Positions 7,235-16,256 of a stretch of DNA of 64,000 bases are shown here, one piece after another. Made by a program: the position numbers and the translations under genes. The notes below the pieces were generated by a model. It had not been told where the DNA came from and ran no database searches. It saw nothing but the letters and a program-made list of their open reading frames with translations. The stretch comes from an uncultured Bacteroidia bacterium (lineage in GTDB: Bacteria > Bacteroidota > Bacteroidia > Bacteroidales > UBA932): the NCBI GenBank assembly GCA_902774145.1, contig CACYHC010000004.1:1-64000 (forward strand), written 5' to 3'. Position 1 is the first letter of the stretch; every line of letters starts with the position of its first letter.

Positions 7235-8704
7235 ATGACTATGGAAATGTTGATGCTCTTTTCGGTGCGATTCGCGCTTGTCTTTGGCTGGCTGGTGGCT
7301 TCGGTCCTGCTTTGCCTGTTCGTCCGCAGGCTGGATACTCCTCAGCGCAAGGCGGCGGTGCACCTGTATCTGCCCGTTTTTCTGCTGGTGCTCCCGGCGC
7401 TCGCATCCCTCCAGTTTTCCCTGCCAGCGGAGACGGAAGACTGGCTTTATCCCGCCACCCTGGGCTTTTTTGCGCTCTGGCAACTGGTTGTGTGCAAGAA
7501 ATTCGGTCGCCGGACCGACGTGTCCGACCGCAGCGTCTGCTGGATGGCGTTCTTCCTCCTGCTGACCCTGCTGGTCGTGTCGCTGACGCCGGGGCGGAAA
7601 TACTGTGTCCCGGTCTTCCTGTGGTGGGTGTTCCTGCTGATTTTCGTGTCGGCGGTGCGGGTACTGCTCGTTCTGGTGGAGCGCTACTACCGGCCCCGCG
7701 TGCAGCAGCGGGTGGAAAAGGAAGGCAACTCCATCCGCATCACCTGGTTCTACGACCTGCTGAAGCGGACGATTTCCCCCGTGCTCTTCATCGCCGTGCT
7801 TCCGCTCAGCATTGCCAAGGCCTTTGCCTTGTCCGGGATGACGGACCTGGGCTGCGATTTGATTTTCAAGCCGTTCATCAAGTTGGTGAACGCGGAGGGC
7901 GAGCCGGCGCTGACGGTTTCCCTGCTGATGCTGCTCGTTTGCGTGGCGCTTTTCTATGTGTTCCGCTACCTGAGTTATTTCATCAAGGCCTGGTACGGGA
8001 TTTACAAGCGGGTGACGACCGGCGTCGATGAGGAATATACCCTGGCCAACAATATTATCGCCGTGCTGGTATGGTCCCTTTACATTGTGGTGGTGGTCAA
8101 CCTGCTCAATATCCCCACCGGGGCGCTGGCGATGGTGGGAACCGGTCTGGCCGCCGGTATCGGTCTTGCAATGAAGGACATCATCAACAACTTCATTTAC
8201 GGCATCCAGCTGATGTCCGGGCGCCTGAAGGTAGGGGACTGGATTGTCTGCGACGGGATGCGCGGGCAGGTGAGCGCCATCAGTTACCAGAGTACGCAGG
8301 TGCATACTATCGACGGCGGAATGGTTTCTTTCCTCAACGCCGACCTGTTTTCCAAGAATTTCAAGAACCTTACCCGCGGCGATGCCTACGAATTCGTGAA
8401 AATCGTCTTCGGCGTGAGTTACGGGACCGATGTGGAACGGGTGCGCGCCGTCGTGCTGGCGGCCGTACAGCCGCTGCAGAAGCGGGACGGGAACGGAATG
8501 GATATCGTGGATCCCGGGCGGGGCGTCTCCGTAACCTTCGACGAGTTTGCGGCCAGTTCCGTGAATGTGGCGGTGAAGCAGTTCGTCCTGGTGCAGAGCA
8601 AGGTGGCCTACACCGCACAGGCGCAGGAATTGATTTACAATGCGCTAAACGAAGCAGGCATCGAAATTCCCTTCCCGCAGAGGGATATCCATATTAAAAA
8701 TTAA
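7235..8704 (+). CDS. MscS-family mechanosensitive channel
   Basis: A 489-residue membrane protein with several N-terminal transmembrane helices and then the MscS core: the glycine/alanine-rich pore helix ALAMVGTGLAAGIGLAMKDI, the NNFIYGIQLMSGRLKVGDWI beta-domain signature and a C-terminal cytosolic vestibule domain. It resembles the larger MscS paralogues with extra N-terminal helices. It would release osmolytes under hypo-osmotic stress in the inner membrane. The start could be 7235 or the in-frame ATG at 7241. It converges with the MBOAT gene, overlapping by four bases. Confidence 0.9.
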   Translation: MTMEMLMLFSVRFALVFGWLVASVLLCLFVRRLDTPQRKAAVHLYLPVFLLVLPALASLQFSLPAETEDWLYPATLGFFALWQLVVCKKFGRRTDVSDRSVCWMAFFLLLTLLVVSLTPGRKYCVPVFLWWVFLLIFVSAVRVLLVLVERYYRPRVQQRVEKEGNSIRITWFYDLLKRTISPVLFIAVLPLSIAKAFALSGMTDLGCDLIFKPFIKLVNAEGEPALTVSLLMLLVCVALFYVFRYLSYFIKAWYGIYKRVTTGVDEEYTLANNIIAVLVWSLYIVVVVNLLNIPTGALAMVGTGLAAGIGLAMKDIINNFIYGIQLMSGRLKVGDWIVCDGMRGQVSAISYQSTQVHTIDGGMVSFLNADLFSKNFKNLTRGDAYEFVKIVFGVSYGTDVERVRAVVLAAVQPLQKRDGNGMDIVDPGRGVSVTFDEFAASSVNVAVKQFVLVQSKVAYTAQAQELIYNALNEAGIEIPFPQRDIHIKN

Positions 8705-10545
8705 AACTGGAAATAAATGAACGGTTGCGTGTCGGCGGTGACGAACTGATAGACCAGCATAATCACCGCCACCGCGAGGACCGCCATAACGGGCAGGGGG
8801 GTGGAGGCGAAGGACAGACGGTAGTGCCGCTTCCAGCGCTCCGGCAACCAGTGAATCAGCAGACCGGCAATCACCAGCAGGAAAACCCGCCGGTATTCAA
8901 TGCAAATCGAGGGAATCGTGACGGGATTCCATGCGGAGCCAATCTGGTTCACCATATCCCGAGCGGTCTTCCAGGCCACTTCATTGGCCGTGGCGGGATC
9001 CAGGTTGGAGCCGCTGCGGAAGAACAGCCGCGTGAAGGTGATGAAGGTGAAGGTCTGTGCGACGCCCCAGACCACGCCCAGCGCTCTGCGGAAACGGCCT
9101 TCCGGCTTGCGGGAAACGGCGGCGTTCAGACCCCGGACCAGCGTGACGGCGGCAATTACCACGCTCCAGACCAGCAGGATGTTCCAGACGGGGGCCGGAG
9201 CGAACTGTTGCAGCGCAAAGACGGCGCCGGTGGAGAGCAGCGTCAGTGCCACCCGCCAGCCCCAGCGCATTTCTTTCCAGAGGATGTACAGGATCATTCC
9301 GATGCCGTTCAGACCGCCCCAGATGATGAAATTCCAGCTGGCGCCGTGCCACATTCCGCCGAAAAGCATCGTGATGAAACGGTTGATGTTCGAGATGATG
9401 GTCTTGCGGTGTTTCTGGCTGAAAATGCCCACGAGCGTCATCGTGATGCCGCTGACGGCAATGATGGCGGCGACCACCACGCTGCCTGAAAGGACCAGCG
9501 CAATCGCCGCGAAGACGATAATCCAGAACCAGGTGCCGAAGCTCGCACGCCGGTTGCCGCCCAGGGGAATGTACAGGTAGGATTTGAGCCAGCGGCTGAG
9601 GGACATATGCCAGCGGCGCCAGAAATCCTGCGGATTCGTCGCCTTGTACGGAGAATGGAAGTTCTCGGGCAGGTAGAAGCCCATCAGCGCGGCGATGCCG
9701 ATGGCGATATCGGTGTAGCCGGAGAAATCGGCGTACACCTGCAGGGAATAGGCGAAGAGCGCGACCAGGTTCTCGAAGCCCGAAAAGAGCAGGGGATTGT
9801 CGAATACGCGGTCGACGAAATTCACCGCGATATAGTCGCTCAGGATAATCTTTTTCGCCAAACCGTTGAGAATCCAGAAAACGGCGATGCCGAAGGCCCT
9901 GCGGCTTACATTGAATTTCCGGTGCAGCTGCGGGATGAACTCCGACGCGCGTACGATGGGCCCGGCCACCAGTTGCGGGAAGAAGCTTACGTAGAAGCCG
10001 AAATCGAGGATGTTCCGCACGGGTTTCACCTCGTCCCGGTACACGTCCATCGCATAGCTGATGAGCTGGAAAATGAAGAACGAGATGCCCACCGGCAGCA
10101 CGATGGCGTCCACCTTGAAGAGCTCCCGTCCCAGGAGCATATTGCCCGCCTGCGCAAAAACGTCCGGTACCGCCACTTCGATGCCGGTCAGCTGCCGCAG
10201 GACATCGGCGAAGAAATACGCGTACTTGAAATAGCAGAGCAGCCCCAGTTCCACGGCGATGCTGCATACCAGGAAAAATCCCCGCCAGAAACCGCCCTTT
10301 CGGCAGGAAGCCATCCACCGCGCCAGAAGGTAGCCCGCGCCGATGGCAAAAAGCAGCAGCAGGACCGACAGGCCGCTCGTCCGATAATAGAAGAAGAGGC
10401 TGGCGAAGAAGAGGAAGCTGTTGCGCAGGAGCATCCTGTTTCCAATCAGGGCGAAAATCGCATAGACCACGCCGAAGAACGCCCAGAAATAGAACTGGGT
10501 GAAAATCAGCGGAGAATCCGGATTGAAGAGCAGGAAGGTTTCCAT
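8701..10545 (-). CDS. MBOAT-family membrane O-acyltransferase
   Basis: A 614-residue polytopic protein with the MBOAT signature: PQLVAGPI, the segment FWRRWHMSLSRWLKSYLYIPLGGNR, and the catalytic histidine in FGGMWHGASWNFIIWGGLNG. This is the AlgI/DltB/PatA type, which moves acyl (usually acetyl) groups across the inner membrane onto extracytoplasmic glycans. The gene directly downstream of an SGNH-hydrolase-like gene (three bases apart) is the known pairing for glycan O-acetylation, where the membrane protein delivers acetyl groups and the SGNH protein transfers them. The acceptor is not identifiable here. Confidence 0.9.
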   Translation of the reverse strand: METFLLFNPDSPLIFTQFYFWAFFGVVYAIFALIGNRMLLRNSFLFFASLFFYYRTSGLSVLLLLFAIGAGYLLARWMASCRKGGFWRGFFLVCSIAVELGLLCYFKYAYFFADVLRQLTGIEVAVPDVFAQAGNMLLGRELFKVDAIVLPVGISFFIFQLISYAMDVYRDEVKPVRNILDFGFYVSFFPQLVAGPIVRASEFIPQLHRKFNVSRRAFGIAVFWILNGLAKKIILSDYIAVNFVDRVFDNPLLFSGFENLVALFAYSLQVYADFSGYTDIAIGIAALMGFYLPENFHSPYKATNPQDFWRRWHMSLSRWLKSYLYIPLGGNRRASFGTWFWIIVFAAIALVLSGSVVVAAIIAVSGITMTLVGIFSQKHRKTIISNINRFITMLFGGMWHGASWNFIIWGGLNGIGMILYILWKEMRWGWRVALTLLSTGAVFALQQFAPAPVWNILLVWSVVIAAVTLVRGLNAAVSRKPEGRFRRALGVVWGVAQTFTFITFTRLFFRSGSNLDPATANEVAWKTARDMVNQIGSAWNPVTIPSICIEYRRVFLLVIAGLLIHWLPERWKRHYRLSFASTPLPVMAVLAVAVIMLVYQFVTADTQPFIYFQF

Positions 10546-10548
10546 AAC

Positions 10549-11931
10549 TTACTGATGCTTTTTCCGGTATTGATAATAATCGTAACTGACCATCAGGGAG
10601 TTATAGAGCAGGCGCGAAGCCGTTTCCGCTCCCTTGCGGGTGAAGTGGATGTAATCGCCGCCCGCGAGCGGGGGATTTTCCCGGACCCAGCGGGCCATCG
10701 ACCCCTTGCCGCCCATCGCCGTGTAAAGGTCCCAGTAGGCGGCGCCGCATTCGTGCGCAGCGCAACGCAGGGAATCCACCATCGCCGGAAGCTGGGGGTA
10801 AGTGTCCATCGTGCCGCGGATATTGGTGCTCATGTCCGAAGGGCCGATGAAGAGGATGCGGGCTCCGGGCGCGCGTTCCGAAAGGTACTCCAATTCCCTT
10901 ACAACCAATTCTTTATAGTGCGAAATACCTTTCCTTCCTGTACAGGCGGGAACCATATTGCCGCCGAACTGGTAAATGATGAGTTTCACCTCCGCCGCGG
11001 CGTAATAGTCTTCGAGCGATTGCGGCTCGATGCGGGAGAAAATGGTGCCGGAGCAGCCGCGCATCGCCGCATTGTCCACGCTGACGCCGCCTTCCCGGTC
11101 CAGGCAGATGCCATAGACTTCCGCGCCTGCGCCGATGCTGACTTTTGCGCGCGAACTGCTGTCGGGCAGCGGAAATGTGTAGAAGCGGACCTGTTTGCCT
11201 TCGGCGGGCCGGGCGACGAGCGTGCTGTCGCCGCAGCGGATGCGGAATTCCTTCGCCGGGGGATCGGTGACCACCGTCAGGCGGTTGTAGCACTGGCTCT
11301 GTGCGCCCGCGCCGCTGGCCGGTGTGACGCTGAAGATGCAGTCGCTGTTCAGGCGCGAGGAGCGTCCGAGCGGACCGTAGCGTCCGTCCGCCCGCGAGCC
11401 GCCGCCGAAGTAATAGGCGGAATAGTGGCTGGCGCTGCCGGTGGCCTGGGTGGTCGTCGTGACCGTGAAGTTCTTCATCAGGGGAAGCATGCCCGGTCCG
11501 CCGCCGCCGAAGCGCTCCTGCAGGAGTTCGCGCAGTGTGGCGGACATCCGGTCTTCCTCAATCTGGCTGTCGCCGTAGTGAATGATGCGTGTGGTGGCGT
11601 CCATCCCGCGGTCCAGGCTCTCGAAGAGGGCGTCGAAGAGGGCGTAGTCGCTGTCCGGGAACTGGATGCGGGCGGGGTCCTCCTGCAGGTAGCAGAGCAG
11701 CCGCTCGTTTTCCAGCGAATCGCGGCGGGCGGCCTCGGCACGGGCCAGCAGTTCGGCCGGATCCGGCTGCGGTTCTTCCGGTTCCTTCTTCGGGAGAATC
11801 GCGTCCAGCAGTTCCTGCGGGGTGGGGAATTTCAGGGTAATCGTCAGTCCTTCTTCGGGTATTGCGAAGCTCAGTATCGCCGTGAGGGCGAATACCGACA
11901 ATAGAAATAGTAATACCTTTTTCTGGGACAT
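10549..11931 (-). CDS. SGNH/GDSL-type acyltransferase or esterase, membrane-anchored
   Basis: A 460-residue protein with an N-terminal membrane anchor or signal (KKVLLFLLSVFALTAILSFA) and a charged linker rich in Pro and Glu. The SGNH domain has the nucleophile block HYGDSQIEEDRMS (Ser in GDSQ), a central FGGNMVP segment (block III-like Asn), and the DYIHFTRKGAE segment with catalytic Asp and His. This is the AlgJ/AlgX/PatB type rather than a simple GDSL lipase. I start it at the ATG at 11931; an upstream reading to 12060 enters an AT-rich intergenic stretch. A TATCTTCG box lies nine bases upstream. It is in an operon with the MBOAT gene. Confidence 0.85.
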   Translation of the reverse strand: MSQKKVLLFLLSVFALTAILSFAIPEEGLTITLKFPTPQELLDAILPKKEPEEPQPDPAELLARAEAARRDSLENERLLCYLQEDPARIQFPDSDYALFDALFESLDRGMDATTRIIHYGDSQIEEDRMSATLRELLQERFGGGGPGMLPLMKNFTVTTTTQATGSASHYSAYYFGGGSRADGRYGPLGRSSRLNSDCIFSVTPASGAGAQSQCYNRLTVVTDPPAKEFRIRCGDSTLVARPAEGKQVRFYTFPLPDSSSRAKVSIGAGAEVYGICLDREGGVSVDNAAMRGCSGTIFSRIEPQSLEDYYAAAEVKLIIYQFGGNMVPACTGRKGISHYKELVVRELEYLSERAPGARILFIGPSDMSTNIRGTMDTYPQLPAMVDSLRCAAHECGAAYWDLYTAMGGKGSMARWVRENPPLAGGDYIHFTRKGAETASRLLYNSLMVSYDYYQYRKKHQ

Positions 11932-12101
11932 AATGAGTCGCGAAGATAGGGAAAATTTGGCAGAAGTGTTTACGAGAAAGCTAATTAAGATTTCTTCTTT
12001 ATTTTTTAAAGCGGATTGTGGCCTCTCGCTGAATTTTTTATAGATTGAATTACAGCGCATTAGCTTCAGTAAAAAATTTTTTCAAAAAATTATTAAAATT
12101 A

Positions 12102-12132
12102 TTTGTTAATTAAATTTTTCTTCTTACCTTTG
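12102..12132 (+). promoter_or_regulatory. Strong promoter for a small RNA
   Basis: TTTG at 12102-12105, a 19-base spacer and TACCTTTG at 12125-12132, within a very AT-rich stretch, give one of the best consensus matches in the window. Confidence 0.65.
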
Positions 12133-12135
12133 CAT

Positions 12136-12257
12136 CCGGATTGAGTAAGTGGCTTTCTGGCCCGTCAGTCCGATTGGTTATTAGTTTTAGTGTTATTAAT
12201 TATGTGGTTAGTAGAGTTGTTGCCCGTGAGGGTCACAACTCTTTTTCTTTTTTTTCT
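12136..12257 (+). ncRNA. Candidate small non-coding RNA of about 120 nt
   Basis: A transcript unit with its own promoter (12102-12132) and its own intrinsic terminator (12213-12257) but no ORF. CGGATTGA (12137-12144) pairs with TCAGTCCG (12165-12172), closing an inner GGC/GCC hairpin. An AT-rich single-stranded stretch and the terminator stem follow. It accounts for most of the 409-base gap between the SGNH gene and the lipoprotein gene at 12341. It could be a 6S-like or other Bacteroidales RNA, or a leader attenuator for the downstream operon, but a separate promoter box (12298-12305) follows it. I cannot assign a family. Confidence 0.55.
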
Positions 12258-12263
12258 TTTTTT
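12213..12263 (+). terminator. Intrinsic terminator of the small RNA
   Basis: AGAGTTGT (12213-12220) pairs perfectly with ACAACTCT (12235-12242), with further inner CCC/GGG pairing around a GTGA loop. A long T-rich run follows from 12242. Confidence 0.75.
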
Positions 12264-12297
12264 GCGCGCGTATGTGTGAATGATTGGATATTTTTTC

Positions 12298-12305
12298 TAT
12301 ATTTG
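12298..12305 (+). promoter_or_regulatory. -7 promoter element of the 12341 operon
   Basis: TATATTTG, 35 bases before the ATG at 12341. The -33 region is weak. Confidence 0.4.
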
Positions 12306-12340
12306 TGGTGATAGTAGAGAATCATTAAATCTTTATAGCT

Positions 12341-13468
12341 ATGAAGAAACTCATTTTCTATTGTGCGGCCATCCTTGCTGTGATGGCGGCGGTTTCCTGC
12401 AAGGAAATCAAGGTGAACACCGACACCCAGGTCAAGGTGGAGGTCAATTTCGAGCCGGCTTCCAACACGGTAGTGGATTACATGCTGGACGGTATGTCTT
12501 CCGAAGATGGTAAGGTTCTGCAGGATTCCGAGACCGGTGAGGTTACTGTCGAATCCGTTCCCGAGGCGCCCGTGGAGTTTGAGGCTTCCGTGGAAGAGAA
12601 CAACAAATTCAATGCGGGCGAGGAAGTGGAGCTCCCCAAGATCTGCGACATGACCGTCAAGGTGCCTATTTCCAAGACCTTCCCGAGCGACGATATTTTC
12701 AAAGCGCTGGAAGCGCCCTATATCTGCATTACGGTGAAGAACGAGAAGGGCAAGTCCTTCAAGTACACGTCCATTATTAAGAATGAGAAAACTGGAAAGA
12801 TTGCAGAAGTTTCTGCGGACATCCACGAGACCGAGCAGGAGGTCAACATCTTTGTGTCCGAAGATGGAAAGGTGATGGATGAATCCGCCAAGAATCCGAA
12901 GGCCGTCGCGGCCGCCGGTTTCACCGGCCTGTTCGAAGGCAAACCCGAGGAGTTGAAGATTATCGACGCCAAGATCCAGAAGGCGTTGCCGAAGTCCGCA
13001 ATGGTTACCGCCGACGCTTCCGCTCTTACCCTCGACTTCTCCGCCCTTTCCGCCTTCCCGCTCACCGTCAAGAACGGCGTGCCCTTTACCTGGGGCTGGG
13101 AACTGGAAGTGACCGAGAAGGATATCCAGGATTTCCTGGGTGTGAAGGCTGTTGAAGCCACCCTCCTGGTGACCCACAAGCTGCCCCTCCAGATGTTCCT
13201 GAACCTCTCCGAGCCCGAGCAGATCCAGGCCCAGTGCGACCGGATCAATCCTTCCCTCAACGAGACGGAAGTGACCCAGGAAGTCAATGTCAAGGCGACC
13301 TGCGAAGAAGGCGTCACTTACTTCCCGAAGGCCGTCGTGCTGATTACCGCCACCCTCAAGGGCAACCGGGCGACCTATACGCTCAGCAACGCGGAAAGCA
13401 CGGCCATCAAGATTGATGTCAAGCGGGACGAGAACGGCAAGAAGATGGTAAAGGTTGTCATGAAATAA
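12341..13468 (+). CDS. Lipoprotein of unknown function
   Basis: A 375-residue lipoprotein with the lipobox AVSC (Cys20). The rest is acidic and beta-rich with no family I recognise. A repeated pattern can be seen: a segment around EAPVEFEASVEENNKFNAGE and another around FTWGWELEVTEKDIQ may be two related beta-sandwich units. It is the first gene of an apparent operon with a DUF5723 outer-membrane protein (10 bases on) and a small membrane protein, suggesting an envelope role. No catalytic motif is visible. Confidence 0.8.
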   Translation: MKKLIFYCAAILAVMAAVSCKEIKVNTDTQVKVEVNFEPASNTVVDYMLDGMSSEDGKVLQDSETGEVTVESVPEAPVEFEASVEENNKFNAGEEVELPKICDMTVKVPISKTFPSDDIFKALEAPYICITVKNEKGKSFKYTSIIKNEKTGKIAEVSADIHETEQEVNIFVSEDGKVMDESAKNPKAVAAAGFTGLFEGKPEELKIIDAKIQKALPKSAMVTADASALTLDFSALSAFPLTVKNGVPFTWGWELEVTEKDIQDFLGVKAVEATLLVTHKLPLQMFLNLSEPEQIQAQCDRINPSLNETEVTQEVNVKATCEEGVTYFPKAVVLITATLKGNRATYTLSNAESTAIKIDVKRDENGKKMVKVVMK

Positions 13469-13478
13469 AAGACAACGG

Positions 13479-14855
13479 ATGAAACGCATATCCCAAATGA
13501 TGACGGCAGCGGCGCTCCTTGCGCTGCTGCCTTCTTTGCGCTCTGGGGCCCAGGAGCTCAAGAGCGTATATTTCCTGGACAATTACGTCTATAAGTACGA
13601 ACTGAATCCGGCGATGCACGACGAGCAGACCACCAAGGTGTTTGTCGGCTTTGTCCTGAATGACATCGGAATCAGCGCCAAGGGCAATGTAGGCGTGAAC
13701 AACTTCCTTTTCCCCACCAGGGACGGCAGCTTTGTCTATTTCATGAACCCTGACGTGTCTTCCGCCCAGTTTATGGATGCGCTTCCCGCTGCGGGTGCCA
13801 CGGTGAACGGCGGGGTCAACCTCAGCCTGCTTTCCTTCGGTTTCAAGGTGGGGCCGCACGGTTTCCTCTCCTTTGATACGCGGATGCATACCCGTTTCAA
13901 TGCCCACGCCAGTAAGGATTTCTTCGGCCAATTGATGGACATCAAGGACGGCGGCGGACTCTCCACGCTCGCGGGAACCGAGTACGCCTTCCAGTCCGTG
14001 GGCTTCGGTGCTGACGCCTATCTGGAGCAGGCCATCGGCTACTCCTTCAAGGTGGCAGAAGGCCTGCGCCTGGGTGTTACGCTCAAGGGCCTGATCGGCA
14101 TGACTTCCGCCCAGGCGAACCTGGACAATGTCAATGTCTATTTCGTCGAGGATGACGTGCCCAAGGTCAATGCGACCGCCAATATGTATGCCGCCTCCGA
14201 ATTCCTGGCGTTCCCCAAGACCGGGAATGTCGTCGATCTGTTGAGCCCCACTTACGGAAAGGTGGGTATCAGCGGTTACGGCGGCGCTGCGGACCTGGGT
14301 ATCAGCTGGGAGTCCAAATTCGGCCTCAGTGTTTCCGCCGCGGTGCTTGACCTCGGCGGTATGGCCTGGAAAAAAGGCCTTAACGGACAGGCAACACTGG
14401 TGAATGAAATCATTGACAAGAAGCCCAAGGAGATGGATGATAAAGAATATGCCAACCGTATCGCCAACAAGGTCTTTGACATCAAGACCACGCCCGTGAC
14501 GCAGTTCGGTATGCTGCCCGCCACCTTCAATGCCGGTATCCGCTACAAGATGCCCTTCTATCAGGGTCTTTCCGTAGGCGTTTACGGTGACTACCAGCTC
14601 TTTACCGGCAACTTTGACATCCGCGGTGCGCTGACCATCAGCCCCTGCCGCTGGTTCAGCCTTACGGCCAACTACGGTTGGACCAACTTCGGCGGTACCT
14701 TCGGTGCAGCGATGAACCTGCGCCCCGGTCCCTTCACCTTCTTCGTGGGGGCGGAGACCGCGTTCTACAAATTCGACTACGGCCTGCCTTTCGGCAAGGT
14801 GAATACCACGGCCAAACTCGGCATCCTGATTTCCGTGAAAACGCCTAAAGCTTAA
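13479..14855 (+). CDS. DUF5723-like outer-membrane beta-barrel protein
   Basis: A 458-residue protein with a cleavable signal peptide (ALLALLPSLRSGAQ) and alternating beta-strand patterns throughout, ending in aromatic-rich strands. It opens with a FLDNYVYKYELNPAM segment typical of DUF5723 family members. These are Bacteroidota outer-membrane proteins of unknown role, related to the PorV/FadL-like barrels. It sits between a lipoprotein and a membrane protein in one transcript. The antisense reading across this gene is a shadow. Confidence 0.75.
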   Translation: MKRISQMMTAAALLALLPSLRSGAQELKSVYFLDNYVYKYELNPAMHDEQTTKVFVGFVLNDIGISAKGNVGVNNFLFPTRDGSFVYFMNPDVSSAQFMDALPAAGATVNGGVNLSLLSFGFKVGPHGFLSFDTRMHTRFNAHASKDFFGQLMDIKDGGGLSTLAGTEYAFQSVGFGADAYLEQAIGYSFKVAEGLRLGVTLKGLIGMTSAQANLDNVNVYFVEDDVPKVNATANMYAASEFLAFPKTGNVVDLLSPTYGKVGISGYGGAADLGISWESKFGLSVSAAVLDLGGMAWKKGLNGQATLVNEIIDKKPKEMDDKEYANRIANKVFDIKTTPVTQFGMLPATFNAGIRYKMPFYQGLSVGVYGDYQLFTGNFDIRGALTISPCRWFSLTANYGWTNFGGTFGAAMNLRPGPFTFFVGAETAFYKFDYGLPFGKVNTTAKLGILISVKTPKA

Positions 14856-14858
14856 GCC

Positions 14859-15449
14859 ATGGAAAAGTTGAATATTATCGAAACCCTCAAGGAAGGCGTG
14901 AACTGCGCCATCCAGAACCTGGTCTCCCTGCTGGTGGCCGTGGTGCTGTATGTACTGACGGTTTGGATTCCCTATCTCAATGTAGGGACGACCGTCGGTC
15001 TGGTCAAGTTCGTCATTGCGATGAGCCGTGGTGAGGCGGTGGATCCCCTCATCCTCTTCAAGAAGGAGAACTTCGACAACCTGGGCAACCTGTTCCTTTT
15101 TATGGGCTTGGAGCTGATGGGCATTGCCGCCGCGTCCTTCTTTATGCTGGTCCCGGCCATCGTGCTGGGTGTCGCCTGGAACTTTGCGATTTACTTCCTG
15201 GTGGACCGCAATATGCGTCCCGTCGAAGCGCTGGACTTCAGCTTCAAGGCGACCAACGGTGAGAAGTGGCGTATTTTTGCCACCGAGTTGCTGCTTGCGA
15301 TTGCCATCAGCATCGTCTGTGGCCTCCTGGGAGCGATTCCCAAGGCTGGTCCATTCCTTTCCGCAGTCGCGTCCATCTTCGGCATTGCGGTATGCATTGC
15401 GGTGGAATCTGTGATGTTCAAGCATTTCAGCGCCAAGATCGCAGAATAA
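14859..15449 (+). CDS. Integral membrane protein of unknown function
   Basis: A 196-residue protein with about five hydrophobic segments (about 20-45, 80-105, 110-130, 145-165 and 168-190) and a basic/acidic cytosolic N-terminus. The layout resembles DUF975/DUF4013-type membrane proteins, but I see no decisive motif. It starts four bases after the DUF5723 gene and has the same codon use, so it belongs to the 12341-15449 operon. Confidence 0.7.
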   Translation: MEKLNIIETLKEGVNCAIQNLVSLLVAVVLYVLTVWIPYLNVGTTVGLVKFVIAMSRGEAVDPLILFKKENFDNLGNLFLFMGLELMGIAAASFFMLVPAIVLGVAWNFAIYFLVDRNMRPVEALDFSFKATNGEKWRIFATELLLAIAISIVCGLLGAIPKAGPFLSAVASIFGIAVCIAVESVMFKHFSAKIAE

Positions 15450-15461
15450 TTGAGAAAGGAC

Positions 15462-15491
15462 TTGCGAAGTCGGAGTTTTTTCCTATCTTTG
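15462..15491 (+). promoter_or_regulatory. tRNA-Cys promoter
   Basis: TTG at 15462-15464, a 19-base spacer and TATCTTTG at 15484-15491, ten bases before the tRNA. Confidence 0.65.
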
Positions 15492-15501
15492 CAGTCCCTT
15501 T

Positions 15502-15572
15502 GGTGATTTGGCCGAGTGGTTAGGCACAGGTCTGCAAAACCTGCTACGGCAGTTCGATTCTGCCAGTCACCT
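15502..15572 (+). tRNA. tRNA-Cys(GCA)
   Basis: A 71-base cloverleaf. The acceptor GGTGATT pairs with AGTCACC, the anticodon loop is CTGCAAA (anticodon GCA) within a CAGGT/ACCTG stem, and the T arm is TTCGATT. CCA is not encoded. Confidence 0.93.
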
Positions 15573-15574
15573 CA

Positions 15575-15608
15575 AAAAACGCCTCTGCTTCGTTGCAAGG
15601 GCGTTTTT
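15575..15608. terminator. Bidirectional intrinsic terminator
   Basis: AAAAACGCC (15575-15583) pairs with GGCGTTTTT (15600-15608). It ends the tRNA-Cys transcript on the plus strand and the long catabolic/trmO operon on the minus strand. Confidence 0.75.
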
Positions 15609-16256
15609 CTATAATACTGTGAGGGTTCCGTCTTCCACCCGGAACCGGATGGTCCGCCCGTCATAGGCCAGGGCGTAGATGCGCTGCGGGTCCTCCTGGT
15701 AGGCCGGGCGCGGATCGGCGGCAAGGACTTCCCGCAGGGACTGTGCGCGTTCTCCCAGCGCCTGCTCCAGCGCTTCCGGGAGTTCCACCTTCAGCGGGCT
15801 CCATGCAACGCTGTCCGTATATCCGCCGCGGGCGTCCGGATGTGCATCGGCGTAAGGAAGATAGGGTTTGATGTCATAAATGGGTGTTCCGTCCGCCAGG
15901 TCCGCCCCCAGCACGGAAATGCCTTCCGGGCCGATGTGCTCGATTCGGACGCAGGAAAGCCCCAGCGGATTTGGCCGGAAAGGGGAGCGGCTGGCGAAGA
16001 TGCCCACGCGCGTATTCCCGCCCAGGCGCGGCGGCCGCACGGTGGTCCGTCCTTCGGCGGAAGCATCGTTCAGGGAAAAGCCCCAGATGAGCCAGAGGTA
16101 GTCGAAACCCTCCAGGCCGCGCAGGATCTCCGTGCCGCGGTAGGCAGGTTCCAGGATGACTTCGCCCCGCAGGGACGGCGCCACGCCGCTCTGGCGCGGG
16201 AGGCCGAATTTCTCCGGAAGGGGAGAATGGAAGTAGGCGACCGGCTCGATGTTCAT
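15609..16256 (-). CDS. trmO: tRNA (N6-threonylcarbamoyladenosine37-N6)-methyltransferase
   Basis: A 215-residue protein of the TrmO/YaeB (TsaA) family. It has the signature PRLGGNTRVGIFASRSPFRP and the DGTPIYDIKPYLPYAD motif of the SAM-binding barrel. It methylates t6A37 in certain tRNAs to m6t6A. The start overlaps the stop of the M23 gene by four bases (ATGA), making it the last gene of the minus-strand operon, directly before a terminator. The link with the catabolic genes is probably only read-through. Confidence 0.93.
   Translation of the reverse strand: MNIEPVAYFHSPLPEKFGLPRQSGVAPSLRGEVILEPAYRGTEILRGLEGFDYLWLIWGFSLNDASAEGRTTVRPPRLGGNTRVGIFASRSPFRPNPLGLSCVRIEHIGPEGISVLGADLADGTPIYDIKPYLPYADAHPDARGGYTDSVAWSPLKVELPEALEQALGERAQSLREVLAADPRPAYQEDPQRIYALAYDGRTIRFRVEDGTLTVL

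Noticed and set aside
13458..15425. A 655-codon minus-strand ORF opposite the DUF5723 and membrane-protein genes
   Set aside because: It is a shadow typical of GC-rich codon use. The plus-strand genes have signal peptides, operon spacing and family features, while the antisense product is His/Gly/Glu-rich without any domain.
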